Below are positions 1-8,157 of a stretch of 64,000 bases of DNA, one piece after another. Below the pieces are notes generated by a model. It was not told the DNA's origin, made no database searches, and saw only the letters and a list, made by a program, of their open reading frames with translations. The stretch is from Thioclava marina. GTDB lineage: Bacteria > Pseudomonadota > Alphaproteobacteria > Rhodobacterales > Rhodobacteraceae. The translations under genes were made by a program, and so were the position numbers. Within the stretch, counting starts at the first letter, position 1; each line of letters starts with the position of its first letter. The stretch covers positions 434,001 to 498,000 of the forward strand of contig NZ_MPZS01000001.1 in the NCBI RefSeq assembly GCF_002020135.1, given 5' to 3'.

Positions 1-153
1 CTGGTCCGGATCGGCCAGCGCCAGCGCCAGCTGATCCGTGCAAAGGTTCATGGAAACGACGCGCGCGGGTTCCTCAGCCCAAGCGGACGTCGCCGCCCCA
101 AGGGCGGCAAAAAGGGCGGCCAGAGCCGCCCCTTTCAGGTCAGAACCGCGCAC
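1..153 (-). CDS. BtuF/FepB-like periplasmic substrate-binding protein (5' part only)
   Basis: The first 51 codons are present; the gene continues beyond the left edge. It starts with GTG at 153, inside the last codons of the TonB receptor gene (14-base overlap), so it is translationally coupled to it. The N-terminus carries a short positively charged segment and an Ala/Leu-rich hydrophobic core ending SAWA, a plausible signal peptide. The mature part begins EEPARVVSMNLCTDQLALAL, the opening typical of cobalamin/iron-siderophore ABC binding proteins. Being downstream of a cobalamin riboswitch and a TonB receptor argues for vitamin B12 uptake, probably with BtuC and BtuD genes further left. Frame and family are clear; the exact ligand is inferred from context. 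Confidence 0.8.
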   Translation of the reverse strand, partial: MRGSDLKGAALAALFAALGAATSAWAEEPARVVSMNLCTDQLALALADPDQ

Positions 154-2005
154 GCAGCCCCACATAGGCCGCACGGCCCGAAGTGCCGTAGCCCGGCCAG
201 AGCTGGTAATCGGTATCGGTCACGTTCTCGATGCGCAGATACGCCTCCTTGCCCGAACCCAGATCGTAGGTCATCTGGGCGTTCAGCAGACCATAATCGG
301 GTTGGTCCTGTCGATCGGTGACGATGCGCATATCCGCAGCCAGCGTGATCGTATCGGTCACTTTCGCATCGATCCCGGCCGTCAGCGTATGGCGCCCGAA
401 CGCCGAGTTCCAGGTCGAGCCCGAGGACAAGCCCGAGGGGTTCTTCTTGTCGAGATAGGTATAGCCGAGCGAGTAACCGATGTTGCCCGTGATCGGCCCC
501 TTCATTCCCAGCTCGACACCCTGGCGCGTAGCCGTGCCAGAAGTCTGGTAATAGGCCGGGTAGGCATAGTCGATCAGGTCCTTCACATCGATCCGGAACA
601 GCGTCGCCGTCAGCGTGTGAGCCCCGAACTTTTGCTCGATCCCGAAATCTCCGCTGATCGATTTTTCGGGGCGCAGCGTCGCGTCACCGTAGGGACCATA
701 GAGTTCATACCCGGACGGCGCACGATAGCCATTGCCGAGCGAGACCTTCAGCAGCGTGTCAGGCGCCGCCCGCCACGTCACCCCGAGACGCCCCGTCGTC
801 TGATCGCCGAAAGACGAAAGCTGGTCGTGGCGTGCCGAGGCGATCACATTGACGCCCTCGACGGGAGCGAAAGCGTATTCGGCGAAGATGCCGGTGACGC
901 TCGTGAACGCATCACTTCCCCCATAGGTCGAGTTGCTGGTGTAGTTCTCCAGCGTCCGGTCGAACCCGAAACTCGCCTTGCCACTGCCGATCTCTGCATG
1001 GCCGAGCCATTCGAATTTGCGCCGCTTGCCGACATAATCGTAGTAGGTCGGCCCATAGAGGGCGGTGGACCCCGCCGTATGCCGGTCGAGCCTGAAATAG
1101 CTCAGCGCGACTTCCTGCGACACCGGGCCAGTCTCGAACTGCGCGAACAGGCGCGCGCCCCGCGTTTTCGCATCGGTTACTTCATCGGGGGTGCCATCGA
1201 CCGGGTAGGATGCGTAGGTCACCGGATCAAAGGCGGTTTCGTCGTACTCGCCACGATCATTCTGCGCGAAACCCGCAAAACCGATCAGCAGATTGTCGGA
1301 GACACGCTTCTGCGCGCGAAGGCTGACCCGGTCGGCCTTGTAGCCGTCTTTCTCGGTATTCCCATCCTTTTCATCTGCTGCCGAGAAACCGGCGGTGTAG
1401 ATCTTCGACAGTTGGATCGAGAGTTCATCGTCGCCCTGCTTCCAGCCGAAGTTATAGGCAAAATTCGCAGTCTTGTAGGAACCGAGCTCCAGAGCCACGC
1501 TTTGCGACACGCCCTCCTCGGTCGGACGCGGCGTGTCGAGGTTGATAACCCCCGCCACGGCCGAGCCACCGTAAAGCGCCGATTGCGTGCCGCGCATGAT
1601 CTCAACGCGGTCATAGTTGAAAGTATTCAAACGGCCCAGATCGGTTGCGACCTGCGGCGCGGAAGGGTCGGACACGTCGATCCCGTCGACCAGCACTTTC
1701 ACGTAGTTCTGCGAAACGCCACGGATCGTGAAGCCGGTCTGCGCGCCCATCGGTCCGCGCGCGAGAATGCCCACGCCCGGGGTCTGCGCGATCAGGTTGG
1801 ACAGGCGGGTCTCACCCGACCGCTCCATGTCCTTTTTCGACAGCACCGTCACTGCCTGCGCGGTCTTGTCCGCCGATTGCGGCTCGAGGGCGCCGTAATA
1901 GATCACGATCTCGTCGAGCTGATAGGGTTGGTCGTCTTGCGCCAGCGCCGGTGCGGCAAGCGCGGTGGTGAGCATCAGGCCCATCGTCAAACGGGTGCGG
2001 TTCAT
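140..2005 (-). CDS. btuB: TonB-dependent outer-membrane receptor, BtuB-like (cobalamin)
   Basis: A 621-residue outer-membrane receptor of the usual BtuB size. I chose the ATG at 2005 because AGGG lies 8 bases upstream and the protein then opens with a clean signal peptide (MNRTRLTMGLMLTTALAAPA, cleaved after ALAQ). A TonB-box-like segment DEIVIYYG follows, then a plug domain (TPGVGILARG, VLVDGIDVSDP, DRVEIMRGTQSALYGG) and a long beta-barrel ending in an aromatic Phe (LRARF). A cobalamin riboswitch in the leader makes B12 the likely ligand, taken up with TonB energy and handed to the binding protein encoded next. In-frame codons continue upstream to 2188 but run into the riboswitch, so they are not coding. 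Confidence 0.9.
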   Translation of the reverse strand: MNRTRLTMGLMLTTALAAPALAQDDQPYQLDEIVIYYGALEPQSADKTAQAVTVLSKKDMERSGETRLSNLIAQTPGVGILARGPMGAQTGFTIRGVSQNYVKVLVDGIDVSDPSAPQVATDLGRLNTFNYDRVEIMRGTQSALYGGSAVAGVINLDTPRPTEEGVSQSVALELGSYKTANFAYNFGWKQGDDELSIQLSKIYTAGFSAADEKDGNTEKDGYKADRVSLRAQKRVSDNLLIGFAGFAQNDRGEYDETAFDPVTYASYPVDGTPDEVTDAKTRGARLFAQFETGPVSQEVALSYFRLDRHTAGSTALYGPTYYDYVGKRRKFEWLGHAEIGSGKASFGFDRTLENYTSNSTYGGSDAFTSVTGIFAEYAFAPVEGVNVIASARHDQLSSFGDQTTGRLGVTWRAAPDTLLKVSLGNGYRAPSGYELYGPYGDATLRPEKSISGDFGIEQKFGAHTLTATLFRIDVKDLIDYAYPAYYQTSGTATRQGVELGMKGPITGNIGYSLGYTYLDKKNPSGLSSGSTWNSAFGRHTLTAGIDAKVTDTITLAADMRIVTDRQDQPDYGLLNAQMTYDLGSGKEAYLRIENVTDTDYQLWPGYGTSGRAAYVGLRARF

Positions 2006-2157
2006 ATCCAAAGCCCTCATGTCGCGCCCCGAAGGCAACGCGAACTTCTTGTAGCAAGTCTTTGGAAAGAGATGCTTTCCGCCGACGGTGAAGAGTGTCA
2101 CCACTGACGGAAATCCGCCTTGCCCGAGCGCCCCGCACAGGCAGAAAGGATGAGCGC

Positions 2158-2340
2158 CTCGGCAGGTCTCCTGGCTCGCGGGTCTCAACTCGGGCTGGCC
2201 TTCCCGGGATCTCCCAGTGGCTCAGTCAGCCTTCGCTCACCGCTCACAGTTGCGGGGGCAGCCCCGGAATGGATGCGCGACCTCGCCGCACGGCGCACCG
2301 GGTTCCCTTTTCATCCGCCTGAGGCGGAACCGAAGTGGGG
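2158..2340 (-). promoter_or_regulatory. Cobalamin (AdoCbl) riboswitch in the btuB leader
   Basis: On the minus strand the 3' signature AGCCAGGAGACCTGCC (2161-2176) and the 5' signature GATGAAAAGGGAACCCGGTG (2299-2318) are both present about 140 bases apart, with a GGTTCCGCC...GGCGGA hairpin just before the latter. These are hallmark blocks of the B12 riboswitch class. It ends about 155 bases before the btuB ATG, leaving room for an expression platform. Known members turn expression off when adenosylcobalamin is abundant. Confidence 0.95.
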
Positions 2341-2378
2341 CCGATGTGCCGCGCAGGGCCGCATCTGTCAAGAAAAAT

Positions 2379-3425
2379 TCAGCTCTCGTGAGCGAGGCGC
2401 GCGCGCTTGTTGAAACGGATCGACGACATCAGCGCCAGCCCGATCAGCCCCGCCCCCACCAGACCGGTGATCAGCTCGGGGACATGCACGAGGGTCTGCG
2501 CGAACATCACCACCGACAGGATCAGGATCGACCAGAAGGCGCCGTGTTCGAGATAGCGGAACTCGCTGAGCGTGTTGCGCTCGACGAGCATCAGCGTCAT
2601 CGAGCGGACATACATCGCGCCGATCCCCAGACCGATCGCGATCAGGAAGAGGTTCTGGGTCAGCGCAAAGGCCCCGATCACCCCGTCGAAGCTGAACGAT
2701 GCGTCGAGCACCTCGAGATAGAGGAAGGCCCCGATCCCGGCCTTGGCGGTCTCGTTCGAAAGGCTCGCCCGGTCGAGCACATGGCCCAGCACCTCGACGC
2801 CGAGGAAAGTCACCAGGCCCGCGACGGAGGCAAAGAGGAAATCCCCCTCGCGCCCCTCGGGCAGGATCCAGGTGAAGAGCATGATCACCAGCAGCACGAA
2901 GCCGATCTCCAGCCCGCGGATCGAGGCGCAGGCGCGCAGGCGGCATTCCAGCGTGCGGATCCAGTCGATCTCCTTGCCCTCGTCGACGAAATAGGTCAGC
3001 GCCACCATCATCAGGAACGCCCCGCCGAAACCCGCGATCGACAGATGCGCGCCGTCGATGATGCGCGCATATTCGGCCGGGTGCTGGGCTGCGAGTTGGA
3101 TTGCCTGCCACGGTCCGATGCCGGCAGCGATCACCACGATCATCAGCGGAAACAGGATACGCATCCCGAAAACCGCGATCAGGATGCCCCAGGTGAGGAA
3201 ACGGCGCTGCCATTTCGGCGTCATCTGGTGAAGCTTGTTGGCGTTGACGATCGCGTTGTCGAAACTCAGCGAGATCTCCAGCACCGCCAGCACCGCGGCG
3301 ATCAGCAGGAAGGATGCAGCCCCGGCCAGCGTGCCGCTATGGTGAAGCCCGAGCGCGAAGGCGCCCACGAGCCCCGCGAGCGTGACGGCGAAAGCCCAGG
3401 AAAAATAGCGGAAGGCGGTTTGCAT
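2379..3425 (-). CDS. DUF475 (TerC-related) integral membrane protein
   Basis: A 348-residue polytopic inner-membrane protein with about nine hydrophobic segments. Acidic membrane motifs typical of the TerC/DUF475 group are visible twice, LEISLSFDNAIVNANKL near the N-terminus and LDASFSFDGVIGAFAL in the second half, suggesting an internal duplication and possible metal-ion coordination. The ATG at 3425 has GGAG 5 bases upstream and is preferred to an ATG six codons earlier. TerC relatives are linked to metal export and tellurite resistance; the function of DUF475 members is not established. It is a single gene; its 3' end borders the riboswitch region, so the btuB promoter probably lies within or just after it. 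Confidence 0.85.
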   Translation of the reverse strand: MQTAFRYFSWAFAVTLAGLVGAFALGLHHSGTLAGAASFLLIAAVLAVLEISLSFDNAIVNANKLHQMTPKWQRRFLTWGILIAVFGMRILFPLMIVVIAAGIGPWQAIQLAAQHPAEYARIIDGAHLSIAGFGGAFLMMVALTYFVDEGKEIDWIRTLECRLRACASIRGLEIGFVLLVIMLFTWILPEGREGDFLFASVAGLVTFLGVEVLGHVLDRASLSNETAKAGIGAFLYLEVLDASFSFDGVIGAFALTQNLFLIAIGLGIGAMYVRSMTLMLVERNTLSEFRYLEHGAFWSILILSVVMFAQTLVHVPELITGLVGAGLIGLALMSSIRFNKRARLAHES

Positions 3426-3712
3426 GCTGGCTCCGGCTGGCATTGGCAGGTGACATAGGTCGGGGGCCGGGGCTTCGCAAGGGAGCGGCTCGGGGAGAGT
3501 TGTCCTCTGTGGCCATGGGAGCGCGTTGGGGGGCGTTTGGCGATGAGGCCGCGCCCGAGCCTCGGGTGGGCGTTTTGACCCGATTGTGGCTGGGCACTTT
3601 ATCTCGAAAGCCCGCGAATGGGTCGTGCGCGCGATGTCATCGCCAATGCGCCCTCCCGGGGGGAGGGTCGGGCGGCCCGGGCTGATTGCCCGTGCCAGCG
3701 ATGGCCTTCATC

Positions 3713-4129
3713 CTAGAGACCCGCCTCGTCGAGCCAGCCGAGGATCCTTGCCCTGTTCACTCCCAGATCGGAGCGCCCGAAAACGAGATGGCCGCGAATC
3801 TGCACCGTCTTGCCATCAACCCAGAGGGTCGTGACATCCGGGAACCCCCAGAATGCCGAGCGGGTGACATAGGCTGCCTGCCCCGCCTCCGGGCTGCCCT
3901 CGACGCGGCGGGTGCGGGCGGTAGCGCGGATGATCTTGTCGAGCGCCGTCATCTGCGCTTGCGGTTCCGCCACCTCGCGCACCGCCTGAAAACCGCCGGT
4001 TTCGGGGTGATCCCCGGTCGGTTTGGCCAGCCCCTCGACAGAGAAGCGCGCCGGATCGATCCGGGCGAGACGCACCCAGGCATCGGCGGCGATCACCACA
4101 AGAATGATCGCAAGCAGAACGATCCCCAT
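3713..4129 (-). CDS. DUF1499 family protein
   Basis: A 138-residue protein with one N-terminal membrane segment (GIVLLAIILVVIAADAWV) followed by a soluble domain that resembles DUF1499: paired elements AQMTALDKIIRATARTRRVE and AYVTRSAFWGFPDVTTLWV, then a VQIRGHLVFGRSDLGVN segment. The start chosen is the ATG at 4129, with AGGGG 8 bases upstream; a GTG at 4138 is also in frame. It follows the agmatinase gene almost without gap and is probably co-transcribed with it. The molecular function of DUF1499 is unknown; the protein is likely anchored in the inner membrane facing the periplasm. Confidence 0.8.
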   Translation of the reverse strand: MGIVLLAIILVVIAADAWVRLARIDPARFSVEGLAKPTGDHPETGGFQAVREVAEPQAQMTALDKIIRATARTRRVEGSPEAGQAAYVTRSAFWGFPDVTTLWVDGKTVQIRGHLVFGRSDLGVNRARILGWLDEAGL

Positions 4130-4134
4130 GCGCG

Positions 4135-5106
4135 TCACCCCTGCCCCCCACGCATGTTCCAGCCCGCAAGCGCGATCAGCTCGGTCGCGACATGCGCCCC
4201 CGCGATCGCCGTGGCCCCTGTCGTGTCGTAGGGCGGCGAGACCTCGACCACGTCGCCACCGATCAGGTTGATCCCCTTGAGCCCGCGCAGCAAGGCCGCG
4301 GCCTGCCAGCTTGCCAGCCCACCCCAGACCGGGGTTCCGGTGCCCGGCGCGAAAGCCGGATCGAGACAGTCGATATCGAAGGTGACGTAGCAGGGCTTGT
4401 TTCCGACGACCGCGCGGATACGCGAAAGCGTGGCCTCGATCCCCTCCTGATGCACCATGGGCGCGTCGAGGATCGTCACCCCGAGCGTATCGGGATTATC
4501 GGTGCGAATGCCCACCGAAACGGTGTTCTGCGCGGCGACGACCCCGGTCTTGATCGCCTTGTAGAGGAAGGTGCCGTGGTCGATCCGGTCCATGTCGTCA
4601 TCGGCCCAGGTGTCGGAATGCGCATCGAACTGGATCAGCGCGATCTCTCCGTGATGCGCCGCGATGGCGCGCAGGATAGGCAGGGTGATGAAGTGATCGC
4701 CCCCCAGTGTGATCGGGACCACGCCCGCCGAGACGATCCCCGCCAAATGCGCCTCGATCCGGCCCGGAACCTCCGCGACATTCGCGTAATCGAAGGCCAT
4801 GTCGCCGTAATCGGTGATCGCCAACTCGGAGAAAGGGTCATAGCCCCAGTCATAGGGCGCGTCGAAGGCCTGAAGCGTGCTGGCCTCGCGCAGCGCGCGC
4901 GGCCCGAAACGGGTGCCCGGACGGTTCGTCACCGCCTGATCGAACGGAATGCCGGTCACGGCGATCTGCACGCCGGAAAGATCCTTGCTGTAGCGCCGAC
5001 GCAGGAAACTCGTGGCGCCACCGAAGGCATTCTCGAAACTCAGCCCCCGTGCATTGGCCCGCGTAAAAGCCTGATCCACTTGGGTTTTCGCATCTTCCAG
5101 AGCCAT
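4135..5106 (-). CDS. speB: Agmatinase / arginase-family ureohydrolase
   Basis: A 323-residue ureohydrolase. The Mn2+-binding motifs are intact: GGDHFITLP, FDAHSDT and DIDCLDPAFAPGTGTP. Family members hydrolyse agmatine to putrescine and urea, or related guanidino compounds. The start at 5106 has GGAGGG four bases upstream; an in-frame extension upstream runs through low-quality sequence and is rejected. The DUF1499 gene follows immediately. The alternative is a guanidinobutyrase or other guanidino-acid hydrolase, because substrate specificity in this family cannot be read from motifs alone. Confidence 0.87.
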   Translation of the reverse strand: MALEDAKTQVDQAFTRANARGLSFENAFGGATSFLRRRYSKDLSGVQIAVTGIPFDQAVTNRPGTRFGPRALREASTLQAFDAPYDWGYDPFSELAITDYGDMAFDYANVAEVPGRIEAHLAGIVSAGVVPITLGGDHFITLPILRAIAAHHGEIALIQFDAHSDTWADDDMDRIDHGTFLYKAIKTGVVAAQNTVSVGIRTDNPDTLGVTILDAPMVHQEGIEATLSRIRAVVGNKPCYVTFDIDCLDPAFAPGTGTPVWGGLASWQAAALLRGLKGINLIGGDVVEVSPPYDTTGATAIAGAHVATELIALAGWNMRGGQG

Positions 5107-5224
5107 CGCACCCTCCCTGTCGAGAGCGCGACTTTCGCGCGCCTTCCCCGCGAGGTCAAGCGAGCCACGCGCGCCCGGGCGACAGCATGTCGCAGGGCTG
5201 TGCAATGAATTCTCGCCTCGTTTC

Positions 5225-5238
5225 TTGATCTGGATCAA
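5225..5238. promoter_or_regulatory. FNR/FnrL-type box upstream of cytochrome c peroxidase
   Basis: TTGATCTGGATCAA is a perfect match to the FNR consensus TTGAT-N4-ATCAA. It lies 65 bases before the peroxidase start and in the divergent intergenic region with speB. Oxygen-limited activation of the peroxidase by FnrL is the likely role. Confidence 0.8.
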
Positions 5239-5302
5239 GCTGCTCACGATTTCGTGAAATTAGAATAATTCCACCTTTCAGGAGCTACGGAGGAATTTAG
5301 CC

Positions 5303-6361
5303 ATGAAAAGGATACTGGTTACCGCTCTTGCCGCCTCGACGGCGCTTGCGGCACCCGCTCTCGCCGATGATGCGGCACTTCGTGAACAGGCCAGAGAGAT
5401 GTTCGAAGCGATCCCGCTTCAGCCCCCCATGCTTGAGGATAACGTGATCTCGCGTGACCGCGTCGATCTGGGCAAGGCGCTGTTCTTCGACCCGCGCATG
5501 TCGCGCTCGGGGCTGTTCTCGTGCCAGTCGTGCCACAATGTCGGCATCGGCGGCGTCGACGGTCTCGAGACCTCGATCGGCCATGGCTGGCAGAAGGGCC
5601 CGCGCAACGCGCCGACCATGCTCAACGCCGTGTTCAACGTGGCGCAGTTCTGGGACGGGCGCGCACCCGATCTCGAAGCCCAGGCCAAGGGGCCGGTGCA
5701 GGCCGGCGTGGAGATGAACAACACGCCCGATAACCTCGTCGCGACGCTGAAATCGATGCCGGCCTATGTCGCGTCGTTCCAGACCTCTTTCCCCGGCGAG
5801 GACGACCCCGTGACCTTCGACAACTTCGCGAAAGCGATCGAAGCCTTCGAGGCCACACTGATCACCCCGAACTCTCCTTTCGACAAGTTCCTGATGGGAC
5901 AGGATGCGGCGCTAAGCGATCAGCAGAAGCGCGGCCTTGCCCTGTTCATGGATGAGGGCTGTGCGGCCTGTCACCAGGGGATCAATGTCGGCGGGCAGGA
6001 TTACTACCCGTTCGGCGTGGTCGAGAAACCCGGCGCGGACGTGCTGCCCGAGGGCGATCATGGCCGGTTCGCGGTCACCGAGACGGCCGACGACCAATAT
6101 GTCTTCCGCGCCGGCCCGCTGCGCAACATCGCGCTGACGGCCCCCTATTTCCACTCCGGCACGGTTTGGGAACTGCGCGACGCGGTGGCGATCATGGCGA
6201 CTTCGCAGCTCGGCTCCGAGCTCGACGACGCACAGATCGACGACATCACCGCCTTCCTCGAAGCCTTGACCGGCGAGCAGCCGCAGGTCGTTCACCCGAT
6301 CCTGCCGCCGCGCACGAAGGACACGCCCAAGCCCTACACGATGCTCACCGAGCAGAAGTGA
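5303..6361 (+). CDS. ccp: Di-haem cytochrome c peroxidase (MauG/CcpA family)
   Basis: A 352-residue periplasmic protein with a signal peptide (residues 1-21, ending ALA). It has two c-type haem sites, CQSCH at residues 74-78 and CAACH at 220-224, the spacing expected for bacterial di-haem peroxidases that reduce H2O2 to water using cytochrome c electrons. Conserved segments ALFFDPRMSRSG, PRNAPTMLNAVFN and GPLRNIALTAPYFHSG are those of the family. A strong ribosome site (GGAGG, 9-base spacing) supports the ATG at 5303. The upstream FNR-type box fits known oxygen-limited induction of such enzymes. The gene stands alone and is followed by a hairpin terminator. Confidence 0.95.
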   Translation: MKRILVTALAASTALAAPALADDAALREQAREMFEAIPLQPPMLEDNVISRDRVDLGKALFFDPRMSRSGLFSCQSCHNVGIGGVDGLETSIGHGWQKGPRNAPTMLNAVFNVAQFWDGRAPDLEAQAKGPVQAGVEMNNTPDNLVATLKSMPAYVASFQTSFPGEDDPVTFDNFAKAIEAFEATLITPNSPFDKFLMGQDAALSDQQKRGLALFMDEGCAACHQGINVGGQDYYPFGVVEKPGADVLPEGDHGRFAVTETADDQYVFRAGPLRNIALTAPYFHSGTVWELRDAVAIMATSQLGSELDDAQIDDITAFLEALTGEQPQVVHPILPPRTKDTPKPYTMLTEQK

Positions 6362-6384
6362 GGCAGACCGCCCGAGACCGGAAG

Positions 6385-6412
6385 ACGCGCGCGGGAGACC
6401 TCGCGCGTTTTC
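6385..6412 (+). terminator. Rho-independent terminator after cytochrome c peroxidase
   Basis: A 7-bp stem (ACGCGCG / CGCGCGT) with a 10-base loop is followed directly by TTTTCTC, 24 bases after the stop codon. Confidence 0.65.
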
Positions 6413-6764
6413 TCATGGTCGGACGCGGTATCAGGGCCGGTTCGGCCAGACCGGTTCGACAGGTTAGAAGGCTTCGAGACAGGCATGCTTCCCGCGCATC
6501 CGGTTTTCATCGCGGGATCTCTCATGGCGGCGTTTCCCGCTCCGCAAACCGAAAATGAGAGAGCCGATACCGCAGCAAGTCTGCCGACCCGTTCGCAGAT
6601 TACATGCGGCGGTCGCCCAACGAACCCCTACCGGGCCCAACATGCCTAGCCCGGACCGCCTCGCGCCCGGTCCGAACGCGCACGGGGGCTCAGGGCGCGG
6701 CGCTTCATATTGAAAAGGGGCAGGCTCGCGCCCACCCCCTTCCGACGGAGACTGCAAACCCCGA
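6413..6764. other. Intergenic region without recognised gene
   Basis: About 350 bases between the peroxidase terminator and the stop codon of the convergent SLAC1-type gene. I see no reading frame with a good start and no RNA signature. It must hold the 3' end and terminator of the minus-strand sqr operon, but no strong hairpin with a T-run was recognised. Confidence 0.5.
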
Positions 6765-7775
6765 TCACTCGGGCTGACAGATCTCGCCGCGCATGATCCC
6801 GATGAGCGTGCGCACCACCAGACCCGCGATGAGCAACGCCAGCATCACGAGGAACGCCGTCCCGATGCGCATATGCGCGTCCGAATGGGCGTATTCCGCA
6901 TGCAGGAAAGTCGCGATGGTGAGGGCGGCCAGCGGGAAGCTCAGCGCCCAGAAGCTCATCGCGAAGGGCAGCCGCAGGATACGCGGCACCTGCACCGCCA
7001 CCAGCGCGGCGAAGACATAGGCCAGCGACAGAAGGATATGGGCAAAGGGATCGACGCCAAGCGCCTCGGTCGCGCCGGGAAGGATCGGCTCGGCGGTCAG
7101 GCGCAGCCAGGCGATGAAAGCCACCGCGGGCGGGGCGATCATGATCACCAGCGTCGGCTGAAGCTTGCCGGGCAGCGGGTCGTGGAAGACCAGACGGTTG
7201 AAGACCAGCGTCAGCAGGATCATCCAGAAGATCATCCCCGCCGAGAAGAAGAGCCAGCTGATCTCGGTGAAACCAAGCTGCGCGCCCGCGACTGGCACGA
7301 TCACATTGCCGACCGCCGGGATGAACCAGGCAGGGTTGAGCTGGCCATGCTGGAAGCTGCGCGTGCCGATCCAGTTGGTCACCACCGCCAACGTCATCAG
7401 GCCTTGCAGCGTGGTCCCGATCAGCCACAGCGAAAGCGCAAGCGGCGTCGAAACCGTCATCGCGATGATCGACAGCAACAGCAGCGAAATCGCGATGGTC
7501 GGGAAGAAGGACAGGCGCACCGGGTGATGCCATTCGCCCGAGACCGCCTTGGGATGCTTGAGCGCCTTGAGAAGATAGAAGAGCGAAATGAGCACGAAGG
7601 CGGCTGCGGTGACGACGAACATCACCTGATAGGGCACCGGCCCGAGCCCGAGCGGTTTCGCCGCGGCGCGCAGCGCGAGGGTGAAACCTCCCAGCCCCAT
7701 CGTGGTGGCATAGAAGGTGATCGGGAAATGCTCGAGCCGGTTGTGCTCGGCACTTGCTTCGACTTGCGTGCTCAT
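6765..7775 (-). CDS. SLAC1/TDT-family anion channel or exporter
   Basis: A 336-residue inner-membrane protein with about ten hydrophobic helices. The opening RLEHFPITFYATTMGLGGFTL matches the TehA/SLAC1/Mae1 (TDT) family, which contains tellurite-resistance, C4-dicarboxylate and sulfite (Ssu1-type) transporters. It is the last gene of a three-gene minus-strand unit behind the sulfide:quinone oxidoreductase-like gene (13-base gap to the DUF5368 gene). That context makes export of an oxidised sulfur anion such as sulfite an attractive but unproven role. The start ATG at 7775 follows the upstream stop closely. Confidence 0.85.
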   Translation of the reverse strand: MSTQVEASAEHNRLEHFPITFYATTMGLGGFTLALRAAAKPLGLGPVPYQVMFVVTAAAFVLISLFYLLKALKHPKAVSGEWHHPVRLSFFPTIAISLLLLSIIAMTVSTPLALSLWLIGTTLQGLMTLAVVTNWIGTRSFQHGQLNPAWFIPAVGNVIVPVAGAQLGFTEISWLFFSAGMIFWMILLTLVFNRLVFHDPLPGKLQPTLVIMIAPPAVAFIAWLRLTAEPILPGATEALGVDPFAHILLSLAYVFAALVAVQVPRILRLPFAMSFWALSFPLAALTIATFLHAEYAHSDAHMRIGTAFLVMLALLIAGLVVRTLIGIMRGEICQPE

Positions 7776-7788
7776 TGCGCTCTCCGTT

Positions 7789-8145
7789 TCATTCGGCGGT
7801 TTGCCGGCCCTTGGTCAGGGACTGAACTGTGTAGACCAGAATAGCCGTTCCCACGGCCCCTGCACCTGCGACACCGAGCAGCACGATCCAATCCACCGGG
7901 CCGCCGATATCGGCAAAGCTCGAATGGGTGACCCTCTGCACGAAGATCACCGAAGCGATCGCGCCCAGCGGCATGAACATCTGCGCCAGCAGGAACTTGC
8001 GAGCGCTCAGATGGCGGTCGCGGATCAGAACGTAGAGGTAAGCCAGCGTCACGACCACGGCGACGGCGACCATCGTCCAGAACAGGCCGCGCCCGAAGAT
8101 TTCCTCGAAGACGGCGATCAGGGTTTCAAAGGTGAGTTGTTTCAT
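7789..8145 (-). CDS. DUF5368 family small membrane protein
   Basis: A 118-residue protein with three predicted hydrophobic helices (GLFWTMVAVAVVVTLAYLYV; FLLAQMFMPLGAIASVIFV; WIVLLGVAGAGAVGTAILVY). The N-terminal block LTFETLIAVFEEIFGRGLFW is what I associate with the DUF5368 group. It sits 12 bases downstream of the oxidoreductase and 13 bases upstream of the SLAC1-type transporter, so it is part of that operon. No catalytic residues are evident; it could be a membrane partner of either neighbour. Confidence 0.75.
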   Translation of the reverse strand: MKQLTFETLIAVFEEIFGRGLFWTMVAVAVVVTLAYLYVLIRDRHLSARKFLLAQMFMPLGAIASVIFVQRVTHSSFADIGGPVDWIVLLGVAGAGAVGTAILVYTVQSLTKGRQTAE

Positions 8146-8157
8146 CTGTCGGTCTCC

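Noticed and set aside
38-2107. 689-codon plus-strand open frame opposite the TonB receptor
   Set aside because: Arg/His-rich translation without family motifs; the opposite strand has a complete receptor. A codon-bias shadow in GC-rich DNA.
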